Origin: Metallococcus carri
GTDB lineage: Bacteria > Actinomycetota > Actinomycetes > Actinomycetales > Dermatophilaceae
Direction: 5' to 3'
Assembly: GCF_011440275.1 (NCBI RefSeq)
Contig: NZ_JAAOIV010000005.1
Span: 1-64,000, forward strand
DNA: 64,000 nt
A program made the translations under genes and the position numbers. Positions 22,038-34,003 of the stretch are shown piece by piece (the first letter of the stretch is position 1; every line of letters begins with the position of its first letter). The notes under the pieces were generated by a model, which saw only the letters and a program-made list of their open reading frames with translations, did not search any database and had not been told where the DNA came from.

Positions 22038-22828
22038 CCGACGCGTCCTACGGCGAGTTCGTCAGCACCCAGGTGACCGACGGGCTCGCCGTCCTTCGGG
22101 TCGACCGCCCGAAGATGAACGCGCTCAACGACGAGGTCCAGGAGGGCCTGGCCGCCGCGGCCGCCGCCCTGTCGGCCGACCCGGCCGTGCGCGGGGTGAT
22201 CGTCTGGGGAGGGGAGAAGGTCTTCGCCGCCGGCGCCGACATCAAGCAGATGCGGGAGATGTCGTATGTCGACATGGTCCGGCGCTCCGGTCGTCTCTCC
22301 GAATGCTTCACCGCGGTGGCGCGGATCCCCGTGCCGACCGTCGCCGCGATCGAGGGCTATGCGCTCGGCGGCGGCTGCGAACTCGCGCTCACCTGCGACT
22401 TCCGGGTGGCGGCGAGCGACGCCAAGCTCGGGCAGCCCGAGATCCTGCTGGGCCTGATCCCGGGTGCGGGCGGCACCCAGCGGCTGGCCCGCCTGGTCGG
22501 CCCGGCCCGGGCCAAGGACCTGATCTTCACCGGCCGGATGATCGATGCGGCCGAGGCCGAGCGGATCGGGCTGGTCGACCAGATCGCCGAGCCCGGCGCG
22601 GCGCTCGAGGCCGCCAAGGCCAAGGTCGCGCCCTTCCTCACCGGCCCGGCCGTCGCGCTGCGCGCCGCCAAGGAAGCCATCGACCGAGGGCTCGACGGCG
22701 ACCTCGGCACCGGCCTCGGGATCGAGAGCATGCTGTTCGCCGGACTGTTCGCCACCAAGGACCGGGAGATCGGCATGACCTCCTTCATCGAGAACGGCCC
22801 GGGGAAGGCTTCCTTCGAAGGCCGCTGA
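22034..22828 (+). CDS. Enoyl-CoA hydratase/isomerase family protein
   Basis: A 264-aa crotonase. The oxyanion-hole motifs are FAAGADIKQM and ALGGGCELAL, and both glutamates used by true hydratases are present: Glu116 in GGGCELA and Glu136 in GQPEILLGLIPGAGG. It is therefore likely to hydrate 2-enoyl-CoA in beta-oxidation rather than act as a diverged crotonase. Nearby etfBA (1.4 kb downstream) would accept electrons from acyl-CoA dehydrogenases, which fits. GTG start in the GTGA overlap with the YbjN gene. Confidence 0.92.
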   Translation: MTDASYGEFVSTQVTDGLAVLRVDRPKMNALNDEVQEGLAAAAAALSADPAVRGVIVWGGEKVFAAGADIKQMREMSYVDMVRRSGRLSECFTAVARIPVPTVAAIEGYALGGGCELALTCDFRVAASDAKLGQPEILLGLIPGAGGTQRLARLVGPARAKDLIFTGRMIDAAEAERIGLVDQIAEPGAALEAAKAKVAPFLTGPAVALRAAKEAIDRGLDGDLGTGLGIESMLFAGLFATKDREIGMTSFIENGPGKASFEGR

Positions 22829-22886
22829 CGATCGGCATACGACCGCTAGGCTGCGCGCGGAGAATCGGCGGAAGGAAAGCGCGGAC

Positions 22887-23420
22887 GTGACCACCAAGAA
22901 ATGGAATATCGAGCCCGAGTGGCAGGAGCCCTTCGTGGCGGCGCTCACCCGGCGCGGCGCCGACGGGCACGCCATCAATGGGGCGCTCTCGGGTGTTGAC
23001 CAGGAGTGCCTGGCCAAGGGCAAGCCGGCACGGGAGCTCTTCGGCGACCCGGAGAAATACGCCGAGGGCATCGTGCTGCCCGGCACCCAGGCGGCCAAGG
23101 CCAGCCGGGCGCGCGCGATCGTGTTGCAGATCGTCGGGTTGATCGGCATGTTCCTCACCCTGTGGGGCTGGACCGGCATGCGCCGCCAGGTTGATTCCCT
23201 GCTCGGTATGTCGCCCGTGGTCCCCTTCGTGATCGGCCTGATCCTGACGCTCGGCGCCGCGATCACCGATGTCGTGCTCGGCTCGCGGGCCGACGTGTAT
23301 GCGCTCGACCCGGGCCAGAAGCCGACCGGCCGGCAGCTGTTCCTGAACAAGATCGCGCCCTGGCTGATCGTGCTGCTGACGCTGGTCGGCATGCTGATCA
23401 TCTGGGCGCGTTACTCCTGA
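22887..23420 (+). CDS. Membrane protein with N-terminal soluble helix pair
   Basis: A 177-aa protein: a soluble N-terminal region (about 1-75) containing WQEPFVAALTRRGADG and DPEKYAEGIV, resembling the helical cytoplasmic part of HAAS-type proteins, then three membrane segments (VLQIVGLIGMFLTLWGW; VPFVIGLILTLGAAITDVVL; APWLIVLLTLVGMLIIW). GTG start with GGAAGGAAAG 11-20 nt upstream. The function is unknown; the HAAS resemblance is only suggestive and there is no paired PadR regulator here. Confidence 0.72.
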   Translation: MTTKKWNIEPEWQEPFVAALTRRGADGHAINGALSGVDQECLAKGKPARELFGDPEKYAEGIVLPGTQAAKASRARAIVLQIVGLIGMFLTLWGWTGMRRQVDSLLGMSPVVPFVIGLILTLGAAITDVVLGSRADVYALDPGQKPTGRQLFLNKIAPWLIVLLTLVGMLIIWARYS

Positions 23421-23523
23421 TCTGCCGGGTCCCGTACTCACGGGTAACTTGGCCACGTAGGGTGAGACCCATGCAAGGCGGCCGACAGGCCGCGTCATAC
23501 AGCGACGACAGGACAGGCGAACT

Positions 23524-24303
23524 ATGAACATCGTCGTGTGCGTCAAGTACGTCCCGGACGCCCAGAGCGACCGGACGTTCTCCGACGACAAGACCACCGA
23601 CCGCGCGGGCGTCGACGGGCTGCTCTCCGAGCTCGACGAGTACGCGGTGGAAGAGGCGCTCAAGCTGGTCGAGGCCGGCGAGGGCGAGGTCACCGTAGTG
23701 ACCATCGGCCCGGACGAGGCTGCCGAGGCGGTGAAGAAGGCCCTGCAGATGGGCGCCGACAAGGGCGTGCACATCAGCGACGACGCGATCCACGGCTCGG
23801 ACGCCGTGGCGACCTCGCTGCTGCTCGCCGAGGCGATCAAGAAGATCGGCCAGCCCGACCTCATCCTCACCGGCATGGGCTCGACCGACGGGCTGATGAA
23901 CATCGTCCCGACGATGGTCGCCGAGCGCCTCGGCCTGCCGGCGGTCACGCTGGTCTCCAGCCTGGAGGTCAACGGTTCGACCGTGACCGGGCGTCGCGAC
24001 GGCGACACCGCCTCGGAGACCATCGAGGCCTCGCTGCCCGCGCTGGTGTCGGTCACCGACCAGACCAACGAGCCGCGCTACCCGTCCTTCAAGGGCATCA
24101 TGGCCGCCAAGAAGAAGCCGGTCGAGACCTGGTCGCTCGGCGACCTCGGTGTCGACGCGGGCCAGGTCGGCCTGAACAACGCGTGGGTGCAGGTGGAGTC
24201 CTTCGAGGCCCGCCCGCCGCGTGAGCAGGGCCAGGTCGTCACCGACGAGGGCGACGGTGGCACCAAGCTCGCCGAGTTCCTGTCCACCCACAAGTTCGTC
24301 TGA
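23524..24303 (+). CDS. etfB: Electron transfer flavoprotein beta subunit
   Basis: A 259-aa EtfB that binds AMP and, with EtfA, shuttles electrons from acyl-CoA dehydrogenases to the respiratory chain. Recognised from the start MNIVVCVKYVPDAQS, LNEYD-like LLSELDEYAVEEAL, DLILTGMGSTDG and VTDQTNEPRYPSFKGIMAAKKK. It is followed 18 bp later by etfA with AAGGAG between them. About 100 bp upstream is free of genes and includes TAGGGT near 23458 and a small GCGGCC/GGCCGC hairpin (23478-23493) in the likely leader. Confidence 0.96.
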   Translation: MNIVVCVKYVPDAQSDRTFSDDKTTDRAGVDGLLSELDEYAVEEALKLVEAGEGEVTVVTIGPDEAAEAVKKALQMGADKGVHISDDAIHGSDAVATSLLLAEAIKKIGQPDLILTGMGSTDGLMNIVPTMVAERLGLPAVTLVSSLEVNGSTVTGRRDGDTASETIEASLPALVSVTDQTNEPRYPSFKGIMAAKKKPVETWSLGDLGVDAGQVGLNNAWVQVESFEARPPREQGQVVTDEGDGGTKLAEFLSTHKFV

Positions 24304-24321
24304 GCCACAAGGAGATTCGAC

Positions 24322-25281
24322 ATGGCTGAAGTTCTCGTCCTGGTGGATCACACCGACGGACAGGTGAAGAAGACCACTGCCGAGTTGCTCACGATCGCCC
24401 GTGAGATCGGCACGCCGTCCGCCGTCTTCGTCGGCTCCAATGTCGACGCGGCGCGCCCGCGGCTCGCGCAGTTCGGCGCCGAGAAGGTGTATGTCGTGGA
24501 CAACCCCGATGTCACCGGTTATCTCGTCGCCCCGCTGGCGGAAGCCCTCGCGACCATCGCCGAGCAGGCGCAGCCCGCTGCGATCCTGCTGCCGACGACG
24601 GCGCACTACAAGGAGGCCGCCGGCCGCCTCGCGATCAAGCTCAACTCCGGCGTCATCACCGATGCCACCGGGGTCGAGGTCGCCGACGGCGCGGTGAACG
24701 TGCTGAAGCAGGCTTTCGCGGCGTCATACACCACCCGTTCCAAGGTCACCCAGGGCACGCCGATCATCACCGTCAAGCCCAATGTGACCGCGCCGACCGC
24801 CGCCCAGGCGTCCGCCACCCCGGTGCCGGTCGAGGTCACCGTCTCCGACGCCGCCAAGGGCGCCAAGATCACCGAGACCAAGCCGAAGGAGAAGTCCGGT
24901 CGCCCTGAGCTGACCGAGGCCGCCATCGTGGTCTCCGGTGGCCGTGGCACCTCCGGCGACTTCTCGCCGGTCGAGGCGCTCGCCGACACCCTCGGCGCCG
25001 CCGTCGGTGCCTCGCGCGCCGCGGTCGACGCCGGTTGGTATCCGCACAGCAACCAGGTCGGTCAGACCGGCAAGCAGGTCTCGCCCCAGCTGTATGTCGC
25101 GGCGGGCATCTCCGGCGCCATCCAGCACCGGGCCGGCATGCAGACCTCCAAGACGATCGTCGCGATCAACAAGGACGAGGAGGCACCGATCTTCGAGCTG
25201 GTCGACTTCGGTGTCGTCGGTGACCTGTTCCAGGTGTTGCCGCAGGCGACCGAGGCGATCAAGTCCGCCAAGAACGGCTGA
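24322..25281 (+). CDS. etfA: Electron transfer flavoprotein alpha subunit
   Basis: A 319-aa FAD-binding partner of EtfB. The C-terminal FAD domain is clear: [56 protein letters not shown] and [27 protein letters not shown] start with AAGGAG 9 nt upstream. The operon ends at a strong intrinsic terminator 55 bp after the stop. Confidence 0.96.
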   Translation: MAEVLVLVDHTDGQVKKTTAELLTIAREIGTPSAVFVGSNVDAARPRLAQFGAEKVYVVDNPDVTGYLVAPLAEALATIAEQAQPAAILLPTTAHYKEAAGRLAIKLNSGVITDATGVEVADGAVNVLKQAFAASYTTRSKVTQGTPIITVKPNVTAPTAAQASATPVPVEVTVSDAAKGAKITETKPKEKSGRPELTEAAIVVSGGRGTSGDFSPVEALADTLGAAVGASRAAVDAGWYPHSNQVGQTGKQVSPQLYVAAGISGAIQHRAGMQTSKTIVAINKDEEAPIFELVDFGVVGDLFQVLPQATEAIKSAKNG

Positions 25282-25335
25282 CCGCTCGCCCTCGACGCTC
25301 ACCCGGCTGTGTTGTCGGTTGAGCCCCGCCGAAAT

Positions 25336-25380
25336 CACCGCCGCCCACCCCACGACTGGGGTGGGCGGCGGTGTTGTTCT
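25336..25380 (+). terminator. Intrinsic terminator of etfBA
   Basis: A 17-bp perfect stem (25336-25352 with 25357-25373; CACCGCCGCCCACCCCA and its complement) closes a 4-nt CGAC loop and is followed by TTGTTCT. The stem is very stable although the T-tract is short. Confidence 0.88.
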
Positions 25381-25382
25381 CA

Positions 25383-25511
25383 CAAAACGCCCAGTTGGGC
25401 GATCGGGGTCGGGCCTGGGTGGTGCGGTTGGCGCAAAACGCCCAACTGGGCGATCGGCGTCGGGTGTGGGTGGTGCGGCTGGCGCAAAACGCCCAACTGG
25501 GCGATCGGCGC
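25383..25511. repeat. Three tandem 51-bp repeats containing CGCCCAACTGGGCG palindromes
   Basis: Copies begin at 25383, 25434 and 25485 with CAAAACGCCCARYTGGGCG followed by ATCGG; the period is exactly 51 bp and the third copy is partial. Each has a near-perfect inverted repeat able to form a short hairpin. The array fills the gap between the etfA terminator and the convergent lipoprotein gene. No gene is supported in 25282-25550. Confidence 0.85.
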
Positions 25512-25550
25512 GGAGTCTGAGGTCTCAGCCTCGCCCCAACTCCCGTCGGC

Positions 25551-26582
25551 TTACTGGCCGGTCTTCATCCACCAGGCCGCGGTGGCCTTGCGGCTCTTGG
25601 GGTCGGGCACGTACAGCAGCATCCAGGAGTGCACGGTGCTGCCCTTCGGAGTCCAGAAGATGAGCGTGAACTTCTGCGACTTATCCTTGGGCACCAGCGC
25701 ATTGGTGAGGGTCTCACCGTCGCTGCCGAGCGCGCTGTAACCGCACCGGTTGCGGGCGGTGTCGATCAACTCGAACTGCGAGCGCTCGACGAAACCTTCG
25801 GCGCCCTTGGCCTGCACGGTGACGTCGATCGCGACGCCGGTAACGTCATTCGGTTGCTTGGCGCTGGGCGGCAGGGTGCGCATCGTCGGCTTGCTCGGCG
25901 TCACGACCTGGGACACGACGCTGTCGCCGGCGGTGAAGGGCGTGCCGAAGTCGTGCGCGGTCACGCCGTCGGAGGTGACCTGCGACTTGGTGGTCGAGCA
26001 GGCGGTCTGGGTGGCGACCGTTGGGGCGGTGCCGCTGCCGGACCAGGCGGCGGTGGCGGTGCTCGCGTCCGGCCGCGGGAGGTAGTACACGGTGTAATCG
26101 GACAGGTTCGCCTCGGCCGGCACGAGGAAGGCGACGGTGCCCGACCCGGTCGTGGCTTCGTCCACCTGCAGCACCGAGAACGCGTTGGGCAGCGGGTTGG
26201 TCGCCGGCTGCTCGCATCGTTTGCCCGAGCCGTCGACGAGCACGAAGTTGCCCGGCTCGACCCCGAAGATGCCGTTGGTGCGCACCTTCGCGCTGACCTT
26301 CACCTGCGCGATCCGGTAGCCCTCGCGCCGCGAGGGCGTGCTCGTCATCGCCGGCTCGGACGCCTGCGCCTCCAGCGCCTTGGTCTGCTCGACCGGTGCG
26401 GGGGCGTCATACGCCGTCTGTCCACCGCGGTATGCCGGGGCCTTCCCGCCGGCGCAATTCGTCGCGCTCGTCGGGGTCGGCTGCACCGACGTGGAGGACG
26501 GCGCCGCGCCGGGGGAGGAGCAGGCGGACAGGGCTGCGACGGCGCACGCCACCGCGGCGCTGCGGACACGTCGGGAGGTCAT
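25551..26582 (-). CDS. Putative lipoprotein with two internally repeated domains
   Basis: A 343-aa exported protein. The signal region TSRRVRSAAVACAVAALSAC ends in a lipobox-like LSAC followed by a Ser/Pro/Thr-rich linker. Two related domains follow: the first contains FVLVDGSGKRCEQP ... TVYYLPRPDAS.ATAAW, the second FELIDTARNRCGYS ... MLLYVPDPKSRKATAAWW. Conserved single Cys and a terminal (Y)xPxPxSxxATAAW strand mark the repeat, in the style of DUF4352-like beta-sandwiches. ATG at 26582 has GAAGGA upstream; the longer frame to 26636 lacks such a site. Function unknown. Confidence 0.8.
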   Translation of the reverse strand: MTSRRVRSAAVACAVAALSACSSPGAAPSSTSVQPTPTSATNCAGGKAPAYRGGQTAYDAPAPVEQTKALEAQASEPAMTSTPSRREGYRIAQVKVSAKVRTNGIFGVEPGNFVLVDGSGKRCEQPATNPLPNAFSVLQVDEATTGSGTVAFLVPAEANLSDYTVYYLPRPDASTATAAWSGSGTAPTVATQTACSTTKSQVTSDGVTAHDFGTPFTAGDSVVSQVVTPSKPTMRTLPPSAKQPNDVTGVAIDVTVQAKGAEGFVERSQFELIDTARNRCGYSALGSDGETLTNALVPKDKSQKFTLIFWTPKGSTVHSWMLLYVPDPKSRKATAAWWMKTGQ

Positions 26583-26713
26583 CGGGGTCCTTCGGCTGAT
26601 CGGGTGACGGGGCGAGTCGGTGGCCAAGTCTGGCAAATCGGCTCGCCGGCCGCGCCGGGAGTCCGCCGGAACGCCGTGCGGGCCGGTCGGTGAGCCGCCT
26701 TAGACTTAAGGCC

Positions 26714-27916
26714 GTGTCCACCCCGGCCTATCTCGACCACGCTGCGACCACGGCCATCCGGCCGGAGGTCATCGAAGCGATCGCCGCACAGATGGGTCAC
26801 CTCGGCAACGCCTCTTCCCTGCACACCGCCGGGCGGGCTGCCCGCCGGGTCGTCGAGGAGTCGCGTGAGCTGATCGCCGACCGGCTCGGCGCGACCCCTT
26901 CGGAGGTCGTCTTCACCTCTGGTGGCACCGAGGCCGACAACCTCGCGGTGCTCGGCGCGTGGCGGCAGCGGCATACGGTCGATCCGGCGCGCTCCCGGCT
27001 GCTGGTGAGCACGATCGAGCACCACGCCGTGCTCGATCCGGTCGGCCGGCTGGTCGACGCCGAGGGTGCGAAGGTCGACTGGCTTGAGGTCGACCGTGCG
27101 GGCGTGGTCGACGCGGAGGCGGCAGCCGCCGCGATCACCCAGGCCGCCGATCAGCTCGCCCTGGTGTCGATGATGTGGGCCAACAACGAAGTCGGCACCC
27201 TCCAGCCGGTGGCTCAGGTCGCCGCCGCCGCCCGCGAGCGCGGCGTGCCCTTCCACACCGACGCGGTGCAGGCGGTCGGACACGTGCCGGTCGCGTTCGG
27301 TGAGTGCGGTGCCGACCTGCTCAGCCTGTCCGGTCACAAGATCGGCGGTCCGCAGGGTGTGGGCGCGTTGCTGGTGCGCCGCGACGTGCAGCTCACCCCG
27401 CTGACTTTTGGCGGCGGTCAGGAGCGGCAGCTGCGCAGCGGCACGCTCGACGTCGCCTCGATCCGTGGCCTCGCCGTCGCCGTCGCAGCCGCCACGGACG
27501 AACTCGATGCCGAGCGCGCACGACTGATTGCGTTGCGGGACAAGCTGATTCAGGGTGCCCTGCAACTCGGGCTGGGCATCGAGCTCAGCGGGGCGCACAC
27601 CGAGGGCAGCGCCGAGGACCGGTTGCCCGGCAATGTTCATTTGCGCGTCCCCGGGTGCGACGGTGACTCATTGCTCTACCTGCTCGACGCGGCCGGCGTG
27701 CAGTGCTCGACCGGGTCCGCATGCCAGGCCGGAGTGCCGCAGCCGAGTCACGTGCTGCTCGCCATGGGGTATGCCGACGAGCAGGCTCGCGGGGCGCTGC
27801 GCCTCACCCTGGGCCACACCAGCACCGAGGCCGATGTCGATGCGGTGATCGCCGCCCTGCCCGGCGCGGTCGAGCGGGCCCGCCGGGCCCACCAGGCGAC
27901 GGCGGGGCGCGGCTGA
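26714..27916 (+). CDS. iscS: Cysteine desulfurase
   Basis: A 400-aa class V PLP enzyme that moves sulfur from cysteine to acceptors. The PLP lysine is Lys209 in [12 protein letters not shown] and the catalytic cysteine is Cys337 in [17 protein letters not shown] and HHAVLD are also present. Start is GTG at 26714 with TAGACT (26701-26706) ending 7 nt upstream, a leaderless promoter. It overlaps mnmA by 1 bp, so the likely main role is sulfur supply for tRNA 2-thiouridine, with a possible share in Fe-S assembly. Confidence 0.95.
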   Translation: MSTPAYLDHAATTAIRPEVIEAIAAQMGHLGNASSLHTAGRAARRVVEESRELIADRLGATPSEVVFTSGGTEADNLAVLGAWRQRHTVDPARSRLLVSTIEHHAVLDPVGRLVDAEGAKVDWLEVDRAGVVDAEAAAAAITQAADQLALVSMMWANNEVGTLQPVAQVAAAARERGVPFHTDAVQAVGHVPVAFGECGADLLSLSGHKIGGPQGVGALLVRRDVQLTPLTFGGGQERQLRSGTLDVASIRGLAVAVAAATDELDAERARLIALRDKLIQGALQLGLGIELSGAHTEGSAEDRLPGNVHLRVPGCDGDSLLYLLDAAGVQCSTGSACQAGVPQPSHVLLAMGYADEQARGALRLTLGHTSTEADVDAVIAALPGAVERARRAHQATAGRG

Positions 27917-29007
27917 TGCGCGTCGTCGCGGCCATGAGTGGCGGAGTCGATTCGGCGGTCGCCGCGGCCCGGATGCTCGACGCCGGCCATGACGTGGTGG
28001 GGGTGCATCTCGCGCTGTCGCAGTCGGCGGCGACGCTGCGCGAGTCGGCGCGGGGCTGCTGCACGATCGAAGACGCAGGTGACGCGCGACGGGTGGCCGA
28101 CCGGCTCGGCATACCGTTTTATGTCTGGGACATGGCCGAGCGGTTCAAGCAGGACGTGGTCGAGGACTTCGTCGCCGAATACGCGGCCGGCCGCACCCCG
28201 AACCCGTGCTTGCGGTGCAACGAGCGGATCAAGTTCGCGGCGCTGCTGGACAAGGCGCTTGCGCTGGGCTTCGACGCGGTGGCCACCGGGCACTACGCGC
28301 AGATCGTCGACGGGCCGCATGGGCGCGAGCTGCACCGCGCGGTGGATGCGGCCAAGGACCAGTCCTATGTGCTGGGGGTGTTGGACGCCGAGCAGTTGGC
28401 CCGCTCGTTCTTCCCGCTGGGGGACACGACCAAGCCACAGATCCGCCAGGAGGCGGCCGAGCGCGGGTTTTCCGTCGCCAAGAAGCCGGATAGCCACGAC
28501 ATCTGTTTCATCGCCGACGGAGACACCGCCGGGTGGCTCGCGGGTCGGCTGGGCGCGCAGCCAGGTCCGATCGTGGACGAAACCGGTGAGGTCGTCGGCG
28601 AACATGAAGGCTCGTTCGCTTACACCGTTGGTCAGCGGCGGGGGCTGGGGCTGAAGGTGCCGCGTCCGGACGGCGCCAAGCGCTATGTCACCTCCGTGGA
28701 CCCGCAGCGCAACACGGTCGTGGTCGGCACCGCGGACCTGCTCGGCGTGGACCGCGTCGTCGGCGACCACCTGCGCTGGTGCGGCCCGGCTCCCGCGGGC
28801 ACCGTCCGCCTCGGCGCGCAGTTGCGCGCCCACGGTGAGGAGCTGCCCGCGACGGTGCGCGTGGACGGTGACCGGGTGGTCGCCGAACTCGACCGGCGCA
28901 CTCGCGGGGTGGCCGCCGGACAGTCGATCGTGTTGTATGACGGCAGCCGGGTGGTGGGGTCGGCGACGATCACCGCCGCCACACGGGTCGGTGTCACGAC
29001 ACAATGA
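27916..29007 (+). CDS. mnmA: tRNA-specific 2-thiouridylase
   Basis: A 363-aa enzyme that thiolates U34 of Lys, Glu and Gln tRNAs using sulfur from the cysteine desulfurase encoded just upstream. ATP pyrophosphatase P-loop [12 protein letters not shown] at the N-terminus; the catalytic cysteines are Cys98 in TPNPCLRCN and Cys197 in [20 protein letters not shown] is also diagnostic. TGATG overlap with iscS. Confidence 0.96.
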   Translation: MRVVAAMSGGVDSAVAAARMLDAGHDVVGVHLALSQSAATLRESARGCCTIEDAGDARRVADRLGIPFYVWDMAERFKQDVVEDFVAEYAAGRTPNPCLRCNERIKFAALLDKALALGFDAVATGHYAQIVDGPHGRELHRAVDAAKDQSYVLGVLDAEQLARSFFPLGDTTKPQIRQEAAERGFSVAKKPDSHDICFIADGDTAGWLAGRLGAQPGPIVDETGEVVGEHEGSFAYTVGQRRGLGLKVPRPDGAKRYVTSVDPQRNTVVVGTADLLGVDRVVGDHLRWCGPAPAGTVRLGAQLRAHGEELPATVRVDGDRVVAELDRRTRGVAAGQSIVLYDGSRVVGSATITAATRVGVTTQ

Positions 29008-29068
29008 CGGAACCGTTCGGGCCGCAGCGTTGTCGTAGGCCCGGACACAACACGCGGAGGTGGGAGTG

Positions 29069-30010
29069 ATGGGCCGACAGACGGCTGCGGCGGCGTTGGC
29101 CGCCGTGACGATCGGGGCGGGGCTGTTGACCGGGTGCGGAAGCGACTCCGGGGGACCGACGGTGGGGGCGCCGAGCTCGACGAGCACCAGCTCCTCGACC
29201 TCGTCGAGTTCTTCGAGTTCGTCCTCGAGTTCGGACAGTTCGTCCTCGAGTTCGTCGGAGAGCTCGACCAGTTCGGACACCTCGTCCAGTTCGTCGTCCT
29301 CGACAGCCGCGAACTTCAAGGTCGGCGACTGTGTGGTGAGCACGAAGGATTACTCGGTCACGCCCTGCACCAGCGGTCACAAGCTCGAGGTGTCTGCCAT
29401 CGTCGACGGCACGGCCTATGCCAAGGATCTGATCAAGCGCAAGGCCTGGGCCAATTTCACCTGCCAGCAGCAGGCCTACGGCTATCTCGGCGGTTCGGTC
29501 AACGCGACCCGCTTCATCGCCGACTCCGTCCCGACCTCGGCCTCGCCCGACCCCAACAAACTCATCTGCCTCATCGCGCTGACCAAGGAAGACGACAGCG
29601 GCTACGAGATCGTGACGACCGCCAACAAGGGCGCGCTCAAGCCGGCCGGCGCCTTCAACAAATACAAGCTGTGCATCAAGGGCCGCGCCAGTGACGACAA
29701 CCCGGTGATCATCGGGTGCGACGAGCCGCACGCGTCAGAGGCCGTGGGGGCCAAGCTCACCGCGCCCTTCGGCGCACCCTTCCCGGGGCCCAGCATCGCG
29801 CAGCAGGCGCAGGCGTTCTGCCGCCCGCAGGTGAAGAAGTACCTCGGCAATGTCGAGCGCAGCGACCTGGTTGTGGCCGAGAACCACGCCGGCGAACCCA
29901 ACTGGACCAAGCAGGGCAACCAGCTCTACGTCTGCTTCGTGCAGACCGCCGACGGCAAGCCGATCAAGGGATCGCTGGCCGGCATCGGCAAGAAGCCGCT
30001 GCAGCGCTGA
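29069..30010 (+). CDS. Lipoprotein with long serine-rich linker and septum-formation-like domains
   Basis: A 313-aa exported protein. A signal sequence ends in a LLTGCG lipobox, followed by about 50 residues almost entirely Ser with Thr, Asp and Glu (roughly residues 30-80), encoded by a repetitive TCGAGTTCG-type tract. The remainder has two similar halves with VGDCVVSTK...TPCTSGHKLEV and LCIKGR...IIGCDEPHASEAVG, the Cys/His pattern of the actinobacterial septum-formation (Septum_form) family. GGAGG lies about 9 nt before the ATG at 29069. Its position next to a MetE-like gene and ligA matches the lpqA region of mycobacteria. Role unproven. Confidence 0.8.
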   Translation: MGRQTAAAALAAVTIGAGLLTGCGSDSGGPTVGAPSSTSTSSSTSSSSSSSSSSSDSSSSSSSESSTSSDTSSSSSSSTAANFKVGDCVVSTKDYSVTPCTSGHKLEVSAIVDGTAYAKDLIKRKAWANFTCQQQAYGYLGGSVNATRFIADSVPTSASPDPNKLICLIALTKEDDSGYEIVTTANKGALKPAGAFNKYKLCIKGRASDDNPVIIGCDEPHASEAVGAKLTAPFGAPFPGPSIAQQAQAFCRPQVKKYLGNVERSDLVVAENHAGEPNWTKQGNQLYVCFVQTADGKPIKGSLAGIGKKPLQR

Positions 30011-30993
30011 TGCCCACCGTCGCGTCGGGGATCGGGTCGTGGCCGGGCACCTCGCCGCGCGAAGCGGTGCGGGTCGTGCGCGACATGCTGGCCGACGGGC
30101 ACCTGCCCTTCCTGCCCGAGCTCCCTGGGCGCGGCCCCGGCGCCGACCTGATCGGTCGCACCGCCGCGCTGCTGCCCGGGCTGGCCGTCGACCTGCAACC
30201 GTCCGGGTGGCGACTCACCGATGCGCCCGGGCGCGACGCCCGGCGCGCCACGGCATACCTGCGCGAAGATCTGGACGAGGTCGCCGAGGCGTATGACGGA
30301 TGGTCCGGCCGGTTCAAGGTGCAACTCACCGGGCCGTGGACGCTCGCGGCGACGCTCGCGCTGCCGCGCGGTGAACGGATGCTGTCCGACCACGGCGCAA
30401 CGCGGGACCTGACCCAGTCGCTGGCCGAGGCGGCCCGTGACCAGCTCGCCCGAGTCCGCGCGCTCGTGCCGGGCATCGAGCCGGTGCTGCAACTGGACGA
30501 GTCCGGCCTGCCGGGCGTGCTCGCCGGCTCGATCCCCACCGCGAGCGGTTACGGCCGGCTGCGCGCGGCCGACCCGGGTGTAGTTCGCGACGGGCTGCGC
30601 GCGATCGTCGACGCCGTGGGAGCGCCGGTCGTCGTGCACTCCTGCGCGCCGGACGTGCCGGTGCGCCTGCTCACTGAAGCCGGCGCGGACGTGTCGCTCG
30701 ACACGGCGCTGGCAGGCGATCGGCAGTGGGACGAGATCGCCGGTCTGCTCGAATCCGGTCGCACGCTGTATGCCGGACTGCTGCCCACCGACCGGCTCGA
30801 CGCCCGGCCCGACGCCATCACCGAGCCGCTGCTGGGCCGCTTCGACCGGCTCGGGCTGGAGCCTGACCGCTTCGCCCAGGTCGTGGTGACACCGGCGTGC
30901 GGCCTGGCGGGCGCCACCGAGCAGGCGGCGCGGACCGCACTGCGCACGGCCGGCGAGGCGGCCGGCATACTCGCCGAACGCGCCACCGACTGA
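30010..30993 (+). CDS. Half-length methionine synthase (MetE C-terminal-like) protein
   Basis: A 327-aa single-barrel protein related to the C-terminal half of cobalamin-independent methionine synthase. It has SGIGSWPGTSPREA at the start, QLTGPWTLAATL, and likely zinc-binding residues in VVVHSCAPD and VVTPACGLAG. Full MetE is about twice this length, so it cannot act as MetE alone; a methyltransferase using another methyl donor is possible. It overlaps the lipoprotein stop (TGATG) and lies just ahead of ligA, an order conserved in actinobacteria. Confidence 0.85.
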   Translation: MPTVASGIGSWPGTSPREAVRVVRDMLADGHLPFLPELPGRGPGADLIGRTAALLPGLAVDLQPSGWRLTDAPGRDARRATAYLREDLDEVAEAYDGWSGRFKVQLTGPWTLAATLALPRGERMLSDHGATRDLTQSLAEAARDQLARVRALVPGIEPVLQLDESGLPGVLAGSIPTASGYGRLRAADPGVVRDGLRAIVDAVGAPVVVHSCAPDVPVRLLTEAGADVSLDTALAGDRQWDEIAGLLESGRTLYAGLLPTDRLDARPDAITEPLLGRFDRLGLEPDRFAQVVVTPACGLAGATEQAARTALRTAGEAAGILAERATD

Positions 30994-33367
<2,374 letters not shown>

Positions 33368-33406
33368 ATGCGCGCCGCTTCGCCGGAGTGGCCCTACGCT
33401 GCGGCC

Positions 33407-34003
33407 ATGTCCGCGACCGAAGCACCCGACCCCTGGGCGCCACCCTCAGGCGACGCGACGACCCGTCCGGTCCCGCAACAACCAGCCGCGTGGTCCGCGC
33501 CGGCGCAGCCCGCGCCGCCGTTGCCTGCGTCGGGGCCCGCGTGGTCGGGTCCGCCGGGCGGTCCGTATGCCGCGCACCCGGCATACCCCGTCTATGGCGC
33601 CGGGGGTTATCCATCGAGCGGCTCGGCAGTGGCCCAGCCGCGGCCGGGGCGCACCCTCGGGGTGGTTGCGGTGGTGCTCAGCGGCGTCGCCTGCCTGCTG
33701 GCGGCGGCAGCTCTGGTGGTCGCGCTGTCGGCAGGTGTCGGCCCGATGGAGGGCGGGTACACGCTGGACGGACAGGTTCCGCAGGTGTCGGCAGGCCAAC
33801 CGGTGTCGGGGCAGCAGATCGCGACCGCGGTGCAGGACGCGTATGACAAGGACGGCGGGTCGGCGACGATGAACTGCGACGACGTTGCCGCCTTGCAGGA
33901 CGGCGCGACGAGCAACTGCAAGGGCAAAGTCGAAGGCTGGGACACCGGTCTCACCGTGACCTTCACCGGCACCGACGGCAGCTTCACCCTCGAGGAAAAC
34001 TGA
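33407..34003 (+). CDS. Membrane-anchored protein with Pro/Ala-rich N-terminus (DUF4333-like)
   Basis: A 198-aa protein: cytoplasmic Pro/Ala/Tyr-rich tail (1-82), one membrane helix (TLGVVAVVLSGVACLLAAAALVV-like, about 84-106), then a small extracytoplasmic domain with two cysteines (MNCDDVAALQDGATSNCKG) and WDTGLTVTFTGTDGSF, as in DUF4333 proteins. Leaderless ATG: TACGCT (33395-33400) ends 6 nt upstream. Its stop overlaps the next gene (TGATG). Function unknown. Confidence 0.78.
   Translation: MSATEAPDPWAPPSGDATTRPVPQQPAAWSAPAQPAPPLPASGPAWSGPPGGPYAAHPAYPVYGAGGYPSSGSAVAQPRPGRTLGVVAVVLSGVACLLAAAALVVALSAGVGPMEGGYTLDGQVPQVSAGQPVSGQQIATAVQDAYDKDGGSATMNCDDVAALQDGATSNCKGKVEGWDTGLTVTFTGTDGSFTLEEN

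Noticed and set aside
25383-25511. Small plus-strand coding region through the 51-bp repeats
   Set aside because: The frame is open because 51 is a multiple of three; peptides are repeat-derived, there is no ribosome binding site, and it lies beyond a strong terminator.
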